Assembly (NCBI RefSeq): GCF_934191625.1
Contig: NZ_CAKPUG010000002.1
Coordinates: 62,001-126,000, forward strand
Direction: 5' to 3'
Length of the DNA: 64,000 nucleotides
DNA from: an uncultured Lactococcus sp.
GTDB taxonomy: Bacteria > Bacillota > Bacilli > Lactobacillales > Streptococcaceae
In this document: in pieces, positions 9,389 to 17,959 of the stretch
Layout of the letters: each line of letters opens with the position of its first letter
How positions within the stretch are numbered: the first letter of the stretch is position 1
Translations under genes and position numbers: made by a program
The notes under the pieces: generated by a model
The model's database searches: none
What the model saw: only the letters and a program-made list of their open reading frames with translations
What the model was told of the DNA's origin: nothing

Positions 9389-10426
9389 ATGAAAAAAGTA
9401 GCATTAATTGGTGCGGGACAAATTGCTGAAACTGTGCATGCCGCTTATTATAAAACACAAGAAGAATTATATAATATCGTAGCTGTTGTAGATCCGCGAA
9501 TAGAAGTAGGGGAAGCCTTCGCACAAAGGAATGCTATTAAAAAAGCGTATACTGACATGAAGGAAATGCTCATACTAGAAAAACCTGATATCATTTCTGT
9601 TTGTACACCGAATCGGTTTCATTATGAAAATGTTATGTTGGCCTTGGAAGCTGGATGCCATGTATTTTGTGAGAAACCACCGGCTATGACAAGTGCACAA
9701 GCCTTGGAAATGGCAGAAAAAGCGTTAGAACAAAAAGTTATTTTAGCTTATGATTTTCAACATCGCTACTCTGATGAAACGCAAATGTTGAAAGAAAACA
9801 TAGATATTTTAGGCGATATTTATTTTATAGATATCATGGCACTACGACGTTCTGGTGTTCCTGGATGGGGTAATTTTATTGATAAAAAATTACAGGGGGG
9901 CGGTCCTCTTATAGATTTTGGTATACATTTGCTAGATACTACCTTCTATCTTTTGGATTATCCTGAAATAGCGTCTGTTCAAGCTACGTCCTTTCAGAAA
10001 ATAGGCCCGAAGAAATCCAAAGGAACCTTTGGAGAGTGGGATCCCAAGAAGTATACTGTAGAGGATGCTATTTTTGGAATTATTGAACTAAAAAATGGTG
10101 GAATTATTCGAATTAATACTTCATTTGCTTTAAATATAGAAAAAGAAAAAGTATTTAACATTCAACTTTGTGGGGATGAAGCAGGTGCTACACTTTATCC
10201 CGGAAAAATATATAGAGACAATGAAGGGCAACTTCAAATAATTAAAGAAGTTTCTGAAACATTGGAGAATATACATTTCAGGTCAATGGCTGCTTTTACT
10301 GATGCAGTTTCAGGTAATAAAAAAGCACCGATAGCAAATGCTATGCAGGGTTATACTATACAGCGTCTTATTGAGGTACTTTACCAAGCAGCAGAAAGTG
10401 GAGAAAAAATTGCATATGAAATATAA
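9389..10426 (+). CDS. ycjS: Gfo/Idh/MocA family dehydrogenase, YcjS counterpart (glucoside 3-dehydrogenase type)
   Basis: A 345-residue NAD-dependent oxidoreductase with N-terminal Rossmann motif GAGQIAETVHAAYY and the family signature CEKPPAMTS. The C-terminal catalytic domain carries RRSGVPGWG, LQGGGPLIDFGIH and TFGEWDPKKYTVEDA, which I recognise from Escherichia coli YcjS, reported to oxidise C3 of D-glucosides. The ATG lies after TTAAAGGAATTATTGAATT. The 3' end overlaps the phosphorylase gene by 11 bp, implying coupled translation. Confidence 0.85.
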   Translation: MKKVALIGAGQIAETVHAAYYKTQEELYNIVAVVDPRIEVGEAFAQRNAIKKAYTDMKEMLILEKPDIISVCTPNRFHYENVMLALEAGCHVFCEKPPAMTSAQALEMAEKALEQKVILAYDFQHRYSDETQMLKENIDILGDIYFIDIMALRRSGVPGWGNFIDKKLQGGGPLIDFGIHLLDTTFYLLDYPEIASVQATSFQKIGPKKSKGTFGEWDPKKYTVEDAIFGIIELKNGGIIRINTSFALNIEKEKVFNIQLCGDEAGATLYPGKIYRDNEGQLQIIKEVSETLENIHFRSMAAFTDAVSGNKKAPIANAMQGYTIQRLIEVLYQAAESGEKIAYEI

Positions 10427-12596
10427 AACGAAACATTTTAATACCGAATTATTAAATAAAGAAGCCACCCTTATGGCACAGGGCAATGGTTTTCTAGGGT
10501 TACGTGCTACCCATGAAGAAAATTATCTTAATCAAGATCGTGGTTTTTTCATCAGAGGTGTTTATGACAGAGGACCAGGACAAGAAACTTCTGATTTAGT
10601 TAATCTTCCGGATTTTATTGAAGAAGAACTGCGTTTAAATAATGAAATACTATCCATTTGGCCAGAACGAATAATTGAATTTGAACGGTTTCTTGATTAC
10701 AGTACGGGACAATTAATTCGAAAGTTGATTTGGAAAGACTCGAATGGACACCGCTATCAGGTTGTAAATCGACGTATCGTTAATCCAGAAAATGTACATC
10801 AGATAGCATTTAGAACAGAAATCACATCTCTTGATAGCCAAGCAGAAATTTCTATTAAATCAGGTTTTAATGCACAAATTTCTAATGCTGGAGTTCAACA
10901 TCTCGTTGAGCGTGAAGTTCTTGTTACTAAAGATGTTATTGCTGTCAAGTTTGATACCATAGAGACTGATATTGGGATTGGTCTTGCGATGCGTTTTAAT
11001 CATCCAGCTATTATGACGGCTAAAAATCGTAAAACACAAGGGACTATAACCGGAAGTTTAGAAGCAGGTGAAACATTTATCTTTGAGAAACTTGTGCACA
11101 TTTATTCCTCACATGAGACACCAAAGCCTTACGAGGCAGCTCGAACAGATGCAGTCTTTAATATTTCTTATGATCAAGTACTAGAACAATCTACTAAACA
11201 TTGGGACGACTACTGGTTAAATCACCGGATTTTGGTAGATTCGGCAAACTCTAAGGACCAAGAGGCCCTAGACTTTGCACTTTATCATATGAAAATTATG
11301 CTACCCAATGATAGTTCCAGCTCTGATAAACGCTTTTCCATTGGTGCGAAAGGGCTGACTGGGGAAGGATATAAAGGACATATTTTTTGGGACACGGAAA
11401 TCTTTTTATTGCCTTTTTATCTTCATCATGATCATGAAGCTGCAAAAAGATTACTTGAATATCGAGTGATGCGGCTAGCTGGAGCACGTGATAAAGCTAA
11501 AAGTCACGGATATAAAGGTGCGCAATTTCCTTGGGAATCAGCGTTAAGCGGTTTTGAGGAAACACCACGCTATGCAGCGATTAATATTAAAACAGGTCGG
11601 CGCCAAATTATTGCTTCTGCCCAAGCTGAACAACATATTGTGGCGGATATAGCTTATGCTGTGAAGGATTATTACCAAGCTACTAAAGATCAAAGTTTTA
11701 TGAAAGTGAAAGGGAAGAAACTCCTAAGAGAAACAGCAGAGTTTTGGATTTCACGTACTGTTGAAAAAAATGGGCGCTTGGAAATTTTAGATGTTATTGG
11801 GCCAGATGAGTATACAGAACACATTGATAACAACGCCTATACTAACTATATGGCAGCAGAAAATGTACGTATTGCTTTAGAATTTAATCATGATGATGAG
11901 GAATTTTCGAAACTTGCTTCAGATTTCTTAGATAAAATATATTTACCTGTTCCGAACCAAGAAGGAATTATACCGCAAGATGACACTTTTTTGAGTAAAG
12001 AAATTATTGACTTAGACGGTTATAAAGCCTCAGCAGGATCTCAATCCATTCTATTAGACTATAGTCGAGAAGAAGTCATAGATATGCAGATACTCAAACA
12101 AGCTGATTTGGTAATGCTCTTTTATTTGTTGCCTCATCTTTTTGATGAAGAAATAATCAAAAAGAACTTATACTATTATGAGGATAAAACTATACATGAC
12201 TCCTCTCTTTCAAAAGCCATTCATGCAATTGTTGCGGCTCGTATAGGTGAATCAGATTGGGCCTACGACATGTTTCAGGCAGCATGTGCAATTGATCTCA
12301 ATGATATGCCGCACAAGTCCGACGACGGAATCCATGCTGCAAGTCAAGGAGCCATTTGGTTGTCTACTGTTTTTGGCTTTTCAGGTATTATTAAGTCGGA
12401 AGTATTAGAAATTAATCCTAAACTTCCAACGGCTTGGAAGAGTCTTGAGCATAATTTTTTATGGCAAGGCCATAAGTTACACTTCAAAATCACTCACAAT
12501 ACAATTACTATTACCAAAGCTTCAAGAACCCCATTTTCTTTGTCTATTAACGGCAAGGGATATGAAATGACAGAAGAACTAATAATAAATTATTAA
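10416..12596 (+). CDS. ycjT: GH65 kojibiose phosphorylase (YcjT-like)
   Basis: Inverting phosphorolysis of an alpha-1,2-glucoside (kojibiose in Escherichia coli YcjT), giving beta-glucose 1-phosphate. The 726 residues match the GH65 layout: N-terminal beta-sandwich beginning SLMAQGNG-like (TLMAQGNGFLGLRATHEE), an alpha/alpha barrel with KGLTGEGYKGHIFWDTE, and the catalytic acid region VIGPDEYTEHIDNNAY. HDSSLSKAIH is also conserved. Start 10416 has GGAGAAAA upstream; an in-frame start 78 bp earlier lies deep inside ycjS and is rejected. The beta-phosphoglucomutase at 15455 would consume its product. Confidence 0.9.
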   Translation: MKYKTKHFNTELLNKEATLMAQGNGFLGLRATHEENYLNQDRGFFIRGVYDRGPGQETSDLVNLPDFIEEELRLNNEILSIWPERIIEFERFLDYSTGQLIRKLIWKDSNGHRYQVVNRRIVNPENVHQIAFRTEITSLDSQAEISIKSGFNAQISNAGVQHLVEREVLVTKDVIAVKFDTIETDIGIGLAMRFNHPAIMTAKNRKTQGTITGSLEAGETFIFEKLVHIYSSHETPKPYEAARTDAVFNISYDQVLEQSTKHWDDYWLNHRILVDSANSKDQEALDFALYHMKIMLPNDSSSSDKRFSIGAKGLTGEGYKGHIFWDTEIFLLPFYLHHDHEAAKRLLEYRVMRLAGARDKAKSHGYKGAQFPWESALSGFEETPRYAAINIKTGRRQIIASAQAEQHIVADIAYAVKDYYQATKDQSFMKVKGKKLLRETAEFWISRTVEKNGRLEILDVIGPDEYTEHIDNNAYTNYMAAENVRIALEFNHDDEEFSKLASDFLDKIYLPVPNQEGIIPQDDTFLSKEIIDLDGYKASAGSQSILLDYSREEVIDMQILKQADLVMLFYLLPHLFDEEIIKKNLYYYEDKTIHDSSLSKAIHAIVAARIGESDWAYDMFQAACAIDLNDMPHKSDDGIHAASQGAIWLSTVFGFSGIIKSEVLEINPKLPTAWKSLEHNFLWQGHKLHFKITHNTITITKASRTPFSLSINGKGYEMTEELIINY

Positions 12597-12604
12597 GGAA
12601 ATCT

Positions 12605-14284
12605 ATGAAAATTTCAAGAACAGTTTTAGATGCAATTACAGAAAAAATTAATTATCTTTACGGTGAGCATGCTGAAGCAGCATTAGACGCTTTAGAAAAA
12701 GTTTTAGATGATTTTACTCCTGCTGATTTTGTGAGAAAAGAACCCCTCACACAACAAACAGCTTATTTAATAACTTATGGGGATGCTATTCAAGAAACAG
12801 GCAAGGTGCCTCTGAAAGCTCTCCACGATTTGCTCAAAATAAAAGTTAAGGATAGTATTTCAGATGTTCACTTGTTACCAATGTTCCCTTATACTTCCGA
12901 TGATGGTTTTTCAGTAACAGATTATGAGATGATTAATCCTGAGCTTGGAGACTGGTCGCATATCGAAGCTCTTAGCAAAGATTACAGACTGATGTTTGAT
13001 TTTGTGGCAAACCACATGTCGAAGTCAAGTCAATGGTTCCAAAACTATCTTGATAATGTTTCGGGATTTGAAAATGCCTTTATAACATTTGATGATACAT
13101 TTGATAGTTCTAAAACCACACGTCCGCGTACAACACCACTTTTTCATAACTATCTCGGAAAGAAGGGTTTTTCTAAAAAAGTCTGGACCACTTTTTCTGA
13201 GGATCAAGTGGATGTCAATATTAAAGACCCTAAAATGTTTGGGCGCATGACAAAAATCATTTTAGATTATGCTGCTAAGGGTGCTGCGAGTATACGCTTA
13301 GACGCTATTGGTTTCTTGTGGAAAGAGACAGGGACTACCTCTATGCATTTGGAACAAACCCATGAAATCATTAAAATTTGGCGTTTAATCCTTGATGAAG
13401 TAGCACCTTACACGCAAATAGTAACAGAAACAAACGTTCCACATTCGGAAAATATCTCATATTTTGGCAAAAATGATGAGGCTAATCAAGTTTATCAATT
13501 TCCGCTTCCTCCTCTAACTTTATTTTCTTTTACCGTAGGGAATGCGGAAAAGCTTACTGACTGGGCTAAAACGATTAATCGTGTTGGTGAAAAGGAAACT
13601 TATTTTAATTTTCTAGCAAGTCATGACGGGATTGGAATGCGTCCTACGGAAGGGATTTTAACTGAAGAAGAACGAGAGATTCTTATTTCTAAGGTTAAAA
13701 CAAATGGTGGAAAAATTTCCTACAAAAATAATCCTGACGGTTCTCAAACAGTATATGAAATGAATATTAACTATTCTGATGCTTTGCGAAATAAAGGAGA
13801 AGATGATTCTACTGCCATCCAAAAAATGAAAGCTGCACATAGCATTTTACTTAGTGTTCTTGGAGTCCCAGCAATTTATTACCACTCACTCTTTGGCTCA
13901 CGGAATGATTACGTTGGGCTTGAGTCTTCAAACATTAATCGAAGGATTAATCGAGAAAAGCTGAATGCTGTAAATCTGATGGAAGAATTAGAGAACAATA
14001 GGTACCGCAAAGAAATTTTTGAAGGAATCACTCAAATGCTTGATTTACGCAGTGAGCAAACAGCTTTTGATCCTTATGGCAACCAGGAAATACTAGAATT
14101 AGATTCGCGTGTATTTGCTGTCAGAAGGAAAAATCTTGAGACGGGGGAGACCATCTTATCCATAACCAACGTCTCAAACCAAGTTGTCGAGTTAACGGAC
14201 ATCAAAGGGACAGATATTCTGAAAAGGGAAAAAATATTGAATACCTTAGTCTTGCCAGCATATAGTTACGCTTGGATAAAATGA
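12605..14284 (+). CDS. ycjM: GH13_18 glucosylglycerate phosphorylase (YcjM-like)
   Basis: Retaining phosphorolysis of 2-O-alpha-glucosyl-D-glycerate to alpha-glucose 1-phosphate and D-glycerate (function known for Escherichia coli YcjM). The 559 residues show the sucrose-phosphorylase-family barrel with nucleophile D233 (IRLDAIGF), acid/base E275 (VTETNVPH) and D341 (ASHDGIG). SHVHLLPFYP-like and TFSEDQVDVN segments resemble YcjM more than sucrose phosphorylase. The adjacent glycerate kinase is strong contextual support for glycerate as the released acceptor. Sucrose or other glycerol glycosides remain possible substrates. Confidence 0.88.
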   Translation: MKISRTVLDAITEKINYLYGEHAEAALDALEKVLDDFTPADFVRKEPLTQQTAYLITYGDAIQETGKVPLKALHDLLKIKVKDSISDVHLLPMFPYTSDDGFSVTDYEMINPELGDWSHIEALSKDYRLMFDFVANHMSKSSQWFQNYLDNVSGFENAFITFDDTFDSSKTTRPRTTPLFHNYLGKKGFSKKVWTTFSEDQVDVNIKDPKMFGRMTKIILDYAAKGAASIRLDAIGFLWKETGTTSMHLEQTHEIIKIWRLILDEVAPYTQIVTETNVPHSENISYFGKNDEANQVYQFPLPPLTLFSFTVGNAEKLTDWAKTINRVGEKETYFNFLASHDGIGMRPTEGILTEEEREILISKVKTNGGKISYKNNPDGSQTVYEMNINYSDALRNKGEDDSTAIQKMKAAHSILLSVLGVPAIYYHSLFGSRNDYVGLESSNINRRINREKLNAVNLMEELENNRYRKEIFEGITQMLDLRSEQTAFDPYGNQEILELDSRVFAVRRKNLETGETILSITNVSNQVVELTDIKGTDILKREKILNTLVLPAYSYAWIK

Positions 14285-14296
14285 GGGAATAGTGGA

Positions 14297-15445
14297 ATGA
14301 AAATATTTATTGCTTCTGATTCATTTAAGGGGTCTCTAACATCTAAAGAAGTTGCTGAAAGTTTGAAAACAGGCTTACTAGAAAAAGACTCTCAGTTACA
14401 AGTTGATTATTCAGAGATTGCAGATGGAGGAGAGGGCAGTCTTTCCGCTATCCTTTCTTCTAGAACAGATTATGAAATACAATCTCTATTTGTATGCGAT
14501 CTTTTAGGTCATGATCATAAGGCAAAATACCTTTTGGGTGAAGAAGAGGGGAAAAAAACAGCTATCATAGAGTCTTCAGATTTACTAGGTTTACATTTAG
14601 TAGATGCAACTTCTGAAACTGTAGAACAAGCAAGTTCTTATGGGCTGGGACTAGCACTACTAGAGCTTAAGAAAAAAGGTATTGAGAAAGTTGTTGTCTT
14701 CTTAGGTGGAACAGGTTGTAGTGATGGAGGAATAGGGTTACTTCAAGCATTGGGAGTAGATTTCCTCACCGAAGATAAGCGTTATCTGGATATGAGAAGT
14801 AATCTTTTGAGTCATAATATTGTGGATATCCAGAATCTTAAAAAGGTATTAGAAGACTTTTCTACATTAGATATTATTATTGGAACAGATGTGACAAACC
14901 CTTATACAGGCGAGGAAGGAGCTCAAAAAGTCTTCGGTAAGCAAAAAGGAGCAACCCCTCAGCAAATTATTGATTTTGATACGCAAATGATCAAACTGAA
15001 TGAGTTGCTTAAAAAACAGGTAAACATTGATCTAAATATCTACAAAGGTTCTGGAGCTGCTGGCGGTTTAGGTGGCATTCTTACCTTACTCGGTGGAGAT
15101 ATACATTCAGGTTTTGATATTATTTCAAATTTCATAGGATTATCAGATAAAATAGCTGATGCGGACTTAGTTATCACGGGAGAAGGTTCACTCGATGCCC
15201 AGTCTGCAAATGGTAAAGTGCCGATGAAAATTGCAACTTTAGCTAAAAAATATGCGATACCTACTCTTTCTATATCTGGCAGACGGGATGAATATCTTGG
15301 CGAACTAGAGGATACTTTTCTTTCTTCGTTTTCTATTCAACGTGAGGTTGCTCCCTTGGAATTAGCAATCTCAAAAGAATATAGTAAAAGCAATCTTAAA
15401 ATATTAGGAAAAAATATCGCAGGTATGTTAAGCTTGCGTAAGTAA
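14297..15445 (+). CDS. Glycerate kinase (operon copy 1)
   Basis: Phosphorylates D-glycerate so it can enter lower glycolysis. This 382-residue GlxK/GarK-family protein has the N-terminal DSFKGSLTSKEVAESL, a glycine-rich LGGTGCSDGGIGLLQALGV loop, and GSGAAGGLGG and ITGEGSLDAQSANGKVP motifs. It follows the phosphorylase by 12 bp, so it would trap the glycerate released there. A second, diverged family member is at 29784. Whether the product is 2- or 3-phosphoglycerate cannot be read from sequence. Confidence 0.92.
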   Translation: MKIFIASDSFKGSLTSKEVAESLKTGLLEKDSQLQVDYSEIADGGEGSLSAILSSRTDYEIQSLFVCDLLGHDHKAKYLLGEEEGKKTAIIESSDLLGLHLVDATSETVEQASSYGLGLALLELKKKGIEKVVVFLGGTGCSDGGIGLLQALGVDFLTEDKRYLDMRSNLLSHNIVDIQNLKKVLEDFSTLDIIIGTDVTNPYTGEEGAQKVFGKQKGATPQQIIDFDTQMIKLNELLKKQVNIDLNIYKGSGAAGGLGGILTLLGGDIHSGFDIISNFIGLSDKIADADLVITGEGSLDAQSANGKVPMKIATLAKKYAIPTLSISGRRDEYLGELEDTFLSSFSIQREVAPLELAISKEYSKSNLKILGKNIAGMLSLRK

Positions 15446-15454
15446 AGGAATTTT

Positions 15455-16138
15455 ATGTTTAAAGCAGTACTTTTTGACTTAGATGGAGTAATTACGGATA
15501 CAGCAGAATATCATTATCAGGCTTGGAGAGATTTGGCTGAGTCACTTGGAATTAAAGGAGTTGACCGTAAGTTTAATGAACAACTCAAAGGAGTATCACG
15601 TGAAGATTCTCTAGAGAAAATCCTTTTACTGGAAGGAAAGCGCAATTATTTTTCGAATGAAGAATTTACTTCTTTAGCTAAACAGAAAAATGATAACTAT
15701 GTACAAATGATTCAAAAAGTTTGTCCAAAAGATATTTATCCTGGCATTTTAGAATTACTTCAAGATTTAAAAGCAAACGGCATTAAAATTGGCTTAGCTT
15801 CTGCATCCAAAAACGGGAAGTTTCTTTTAGAACGTATGGATTTGACTAGTTTTTTTGATTATATTGCTGACCCTGCAGAAGTGGCAGCTTCAAAGCCGGC
15901 ACCAGACATTTTTCTAGCAGCAGCAGGTGGACTCAATATTCCCATTTCAGAAACAATAGGTATAGAAGATGCTAAGGCAGGAATTACTGCTATTCAAGCA
16001 GCAGGGAGTCTCCCGATAGGTGTGGGAAATGCTGCTGATTTAGGTACAAATATAGATATTGTGCAGGATACAAGTTATTTATCTATTGAATATTTGCAGG
16101 AAATATGGAAACAGAGAAGAAGTGTAAACAATGCATAA
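15455..16138 (+). CDS. pgmB: Beta-phosphoglucomutase (YcjU-like)
   Basis: Converts beta-glucose 1-phosphate to glucose 6-phosphate. This 227-residue HAD-superfamily enzyme has the DLDGVITDT phosphorylation motif (nucleophile D8, acid/base D10), the helical cap, the SASKNG motif II and [10 protein letters not shown] motif IV. It is the last gene of the operon, 9 bp after the glycerate kinase, and pairs functionally with the inverting GH65 enzyme. Alpha-glucose 1-phosphate from the GH13 enzyme needs an ordinary phosphoglucomutase encoded elsewhere. Confidence 0.93.
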   Translation: MFKAVLFDLDGVITDTAEYHYQAWRDLAESLGIKGVDRKFNEQLKGVSREDSLEKILLLEGKRNYFSNEEFTSLAKQKNDNYVQMIQKVCPKDIYPGILELLQDLKANGIKIGLASASKNGKFLLERMDLTSFFDYIADPAEVAASKPAPDIFLAAAGGLNIPISETIGIEDAKAGITAIQAAGSLPIGVGNAADLGTNIDIVQDTSYLSIEYLQEIWKQRRSVNNA

Positions 16139-16259
16139 ATTAATATAAAAGATAAAAGTGTTGGAGGTTTACCCTGCGCTTTTATTAATACAAAATGAAA
16201 TAAATCTCTGAGTATCATATTAGGTTATAAAGATAAGATACTGACCCAAACGATAATAG

Positions 16260-16293
16260 AAAAAGTGCTTGGAACAACTGTCCAGCACTTTTT
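16260..16293. terminator. Bidirectional terminator between convergent genes
   Basis: A-run, stem GTGCTTGGA paired with TCCAGCAC (one bulge), then T-run. It lies between the sugar operon and the convergent SLH-CHAP gene and can serve both. Confidence 0.8.
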
Positions 16294-16312
16294 AGTATAA
16301 TTTTCTTGAATA

Positions 16313-17551
16313 TTAAGGGCTAATAAATTTAACACCGGCTGTTGAACAGTCCCGCTCAGTGCCCCATCCACCGTTATAGTTTCCTTCACTTACTCTCATT
16401 TTAGAGCCGGAAACCGAAATAACAACTGCGACGTGGCCAAGGTCCCCTGCACCTTGATTTCCTGGAGGAAAGACAGCAATTGTCCCTACAGCAGGCTTAC
16501 TATTAGCATATCTAGCCCATTCTTTAGCATTGCCAGTATAGAGAGGGATATCCCCATCGAAATATTCCCAAACATAAGCTGTACACTGTCCTGCGGGATA
16601 AGGGTTTTGTCTGTTTGCTGTGATATTATAGAAACGAGAAAGGAAGGCAGCCATTTCACCACGTGTAATGTTAGCATTGGGACCGAAAGTTGTTGGTGTA
16701 TAGCCTTTCGTGATACCTTTGGAATTTAACCAGGCAATGTCATTAGCAAACATATGATTTTTGGTATCGGTGAACTTTGAACTATATTTTCCAGAAGCAG
16801 GGGCATTTCCTGAAACTTTGGCCATCCGATGAAGGAAGGCAGCCATTTGACCTCGTGTCACATTGCCATTTGGATTATAGTGAGGGGCTGTGCCAGTTGA
16901 TACTGTAGCTGCTGTTAACCAGTGTATCTGGTTTTTATATTGTGTGACATCTGTATATACACTGAATGGTGCTTTATAGCTTGGAGAACCTGCTAGACGA
17001 TGCAGAAAGACTGCCATTTCACCACGTGTCACGTAGGCATTTGGTCTATATGTTGTTGGCGTATAACCTGTTGTAATCCCTCGACTATAGATCCAATTAA
17101 TATTATTTTTGAATAAAGATTGTGAGATATCCTTAAAAGGATTGCCAGAGTTTTTTACAGGTAGCTTTTCTAGACTTACAGGAACCTTTGGTAGAGTACC
17201 ACTTTTAAAGGTCTGCTGAGAAGTTACAGCACTTCGAGCTTGTACTACAGGACGTTCAGTCGTACTTGCTACTTTCGGCATTTCAGCATTTGTGTCTTGT
17301 TCCTCTATCGCTGCTTCAGTACTTGTGCTTGAGCTACTATTTTCTACCACACTACTTTCAGTACTCTTATTTTCAGTTGAAGCTTCAGAAGTACTTGCAG
17401 AAGTAGAAGAGCTACTTTCCTCGTTACTGGAAGCTACTGGGACATTTTTTTCATTATTTACAGCTGTGAGTTCACTCGCACTTACCATAATTCCTTGCGT
17501 CGACGACAGAAAAACTGCGCTCAGCATTAAAACCTTTTGATATTTTTTCAC
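16313..17551 (-). CDS. Secreted SLH-domain and CHAP-domain protein
   Basis: A 412-residue exported protein. Order: signal peptide (residues 1-26, ending VSA-SE), Ser/Thr/Glu-rich low-complexity linker (to about 105), then three SLH-like repeats between about 135 and 315. Each repeat has an F-x-D-I/W entry, GITTGY-type middle and VTRGEMAVFLHR-type end. A C-terminal CHAP domain follows, with Cys in PAGQCTAYVWEYF and His in DLGHVAVVISV. CHAP domains are usually amidases or endopeptidases acting on peptidoglycan; SLH repeats bind pyruvylated wall polymers. The GTG start follows a strong AGGAGG. SLH anchoring is unusual for lactic acid bacteria. Confidence 0.85.
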   Translation of the reverse strand: MKKYQKVLMLSAVFLSSTQGIMVSASELTAVNNEKNVPVASSNEESSSSTSASTSEASTENKSTESSVVENSSSSTSTEAAIEEQDTNAEMPKVASTTERPVVQARSAVTSQQTFKSGTLPKVPVSLEKLPVKNSGNPFKDISQSLFKNNINWIYSRGITTGYTPTTYRPNAYVTRGEMAVFLHRLAGSPSYKAPFSVYTDVTQYKNQIHWLTAATVSTGTAPHYNPNGNVTRGQMAAFLHRMAKVSGNAPASGKYSSKFTDTKNHMFANDIAWLNSKGITKGYTPTTFGPNANITRGEMAAFLSRFYNITANRQNPYPAGQCTAYVWEYFDGDIPLYTGNAKEWARYANSKPAVGTIAVFPPGNQGAGDLGHVAVVISVSGSKMRVSEGNYNGGWGTERDCSTAGVKFISP

Positions 17552-17959
17552 TATAAAATATCTCCTCCTTATTAATCATATCTCTTAGAATCATTAGTTG
17601 TTTGCTTTTTTAGCATATTATAATCATAACATATGATTTAGTTTTTTTTAAGAAATTTTGAATTAAAGTAAACATTTATAAGCAGAATTAAAGCATTCTC
17701 CTCATAAGAATGATAGAATAAAAAAGGAATTGATGACAAAGTAAATAAACATAATCTGAGGGTCATGAAGTGTCTATTCACACTTACAATAATGACTCTC
17801 GATAAGCTATATATTTTAATTTATTTTTCCTCAATGCAATTTTAAATAATGTTTAGAAGTCCTTTCTTTGAGGGCTTTTAGTTTGATTAAAAATTAGTTG
17901 AATTATGTACTATAATTCACTAAAATAAAAAGAAGAACATATAAAAAAGGAAACTCCCA
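17552..17959. other. Intergenic region with a two-part stem-loop
   Basis: Divergent promoter region between the SLH-CHAP gene and the hydrolase gene. It holds a structured inverted repeat at 17758-17800 and a TATAAT at 17911-17916 that may be the -10 of the hydrolase gene. No credible coding sequence was seen. Confidence 0.5.
17758..17800. repeat. Nested inverted repeat
   Basis: Outer arms GAGGGTCAT (17758-17766) and ATGACTCTC (17792-17800) with one mismatch enclose inner arms AAGTGT (17768-17773) and ACACTT (17780-17785). No T-run follows, so it is not an obvious terminator. Could be an operator or a folded RNA element. Confidence 0.45.

Noticed and set aside
10338..10415. Earlier in-frame start for the kojibiose phosphorylase
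   Set aside because: The 26 extra residues lie entirely inside the ycjS-like gene, have no family similarity, and a good ribosome binding site precedes the ATG at 10416.
12605..14284. Sucrose phosphorylase
   Set aside because: Same GH13_18 subfamily, but the segments recognised match YcjM, no fructokinase is present, and a glycerate kinase follows directly.
16151..16182. A second terminator directly after the beta-phosphoglucomutase gene
   Set aside because: The AAAAGTG/CGCTTTT pairing contains mismatches and a long loop; the hairpin at 16260-16293 is much better.
17292..17540. Plus-strand Ser/Leu-rich frame opposite the SLH-CHAP gene
   Set aside because: It mirrors the Ser/Thr-rich linker of the real gene on the other strand and has no ribosome binding site or family features.
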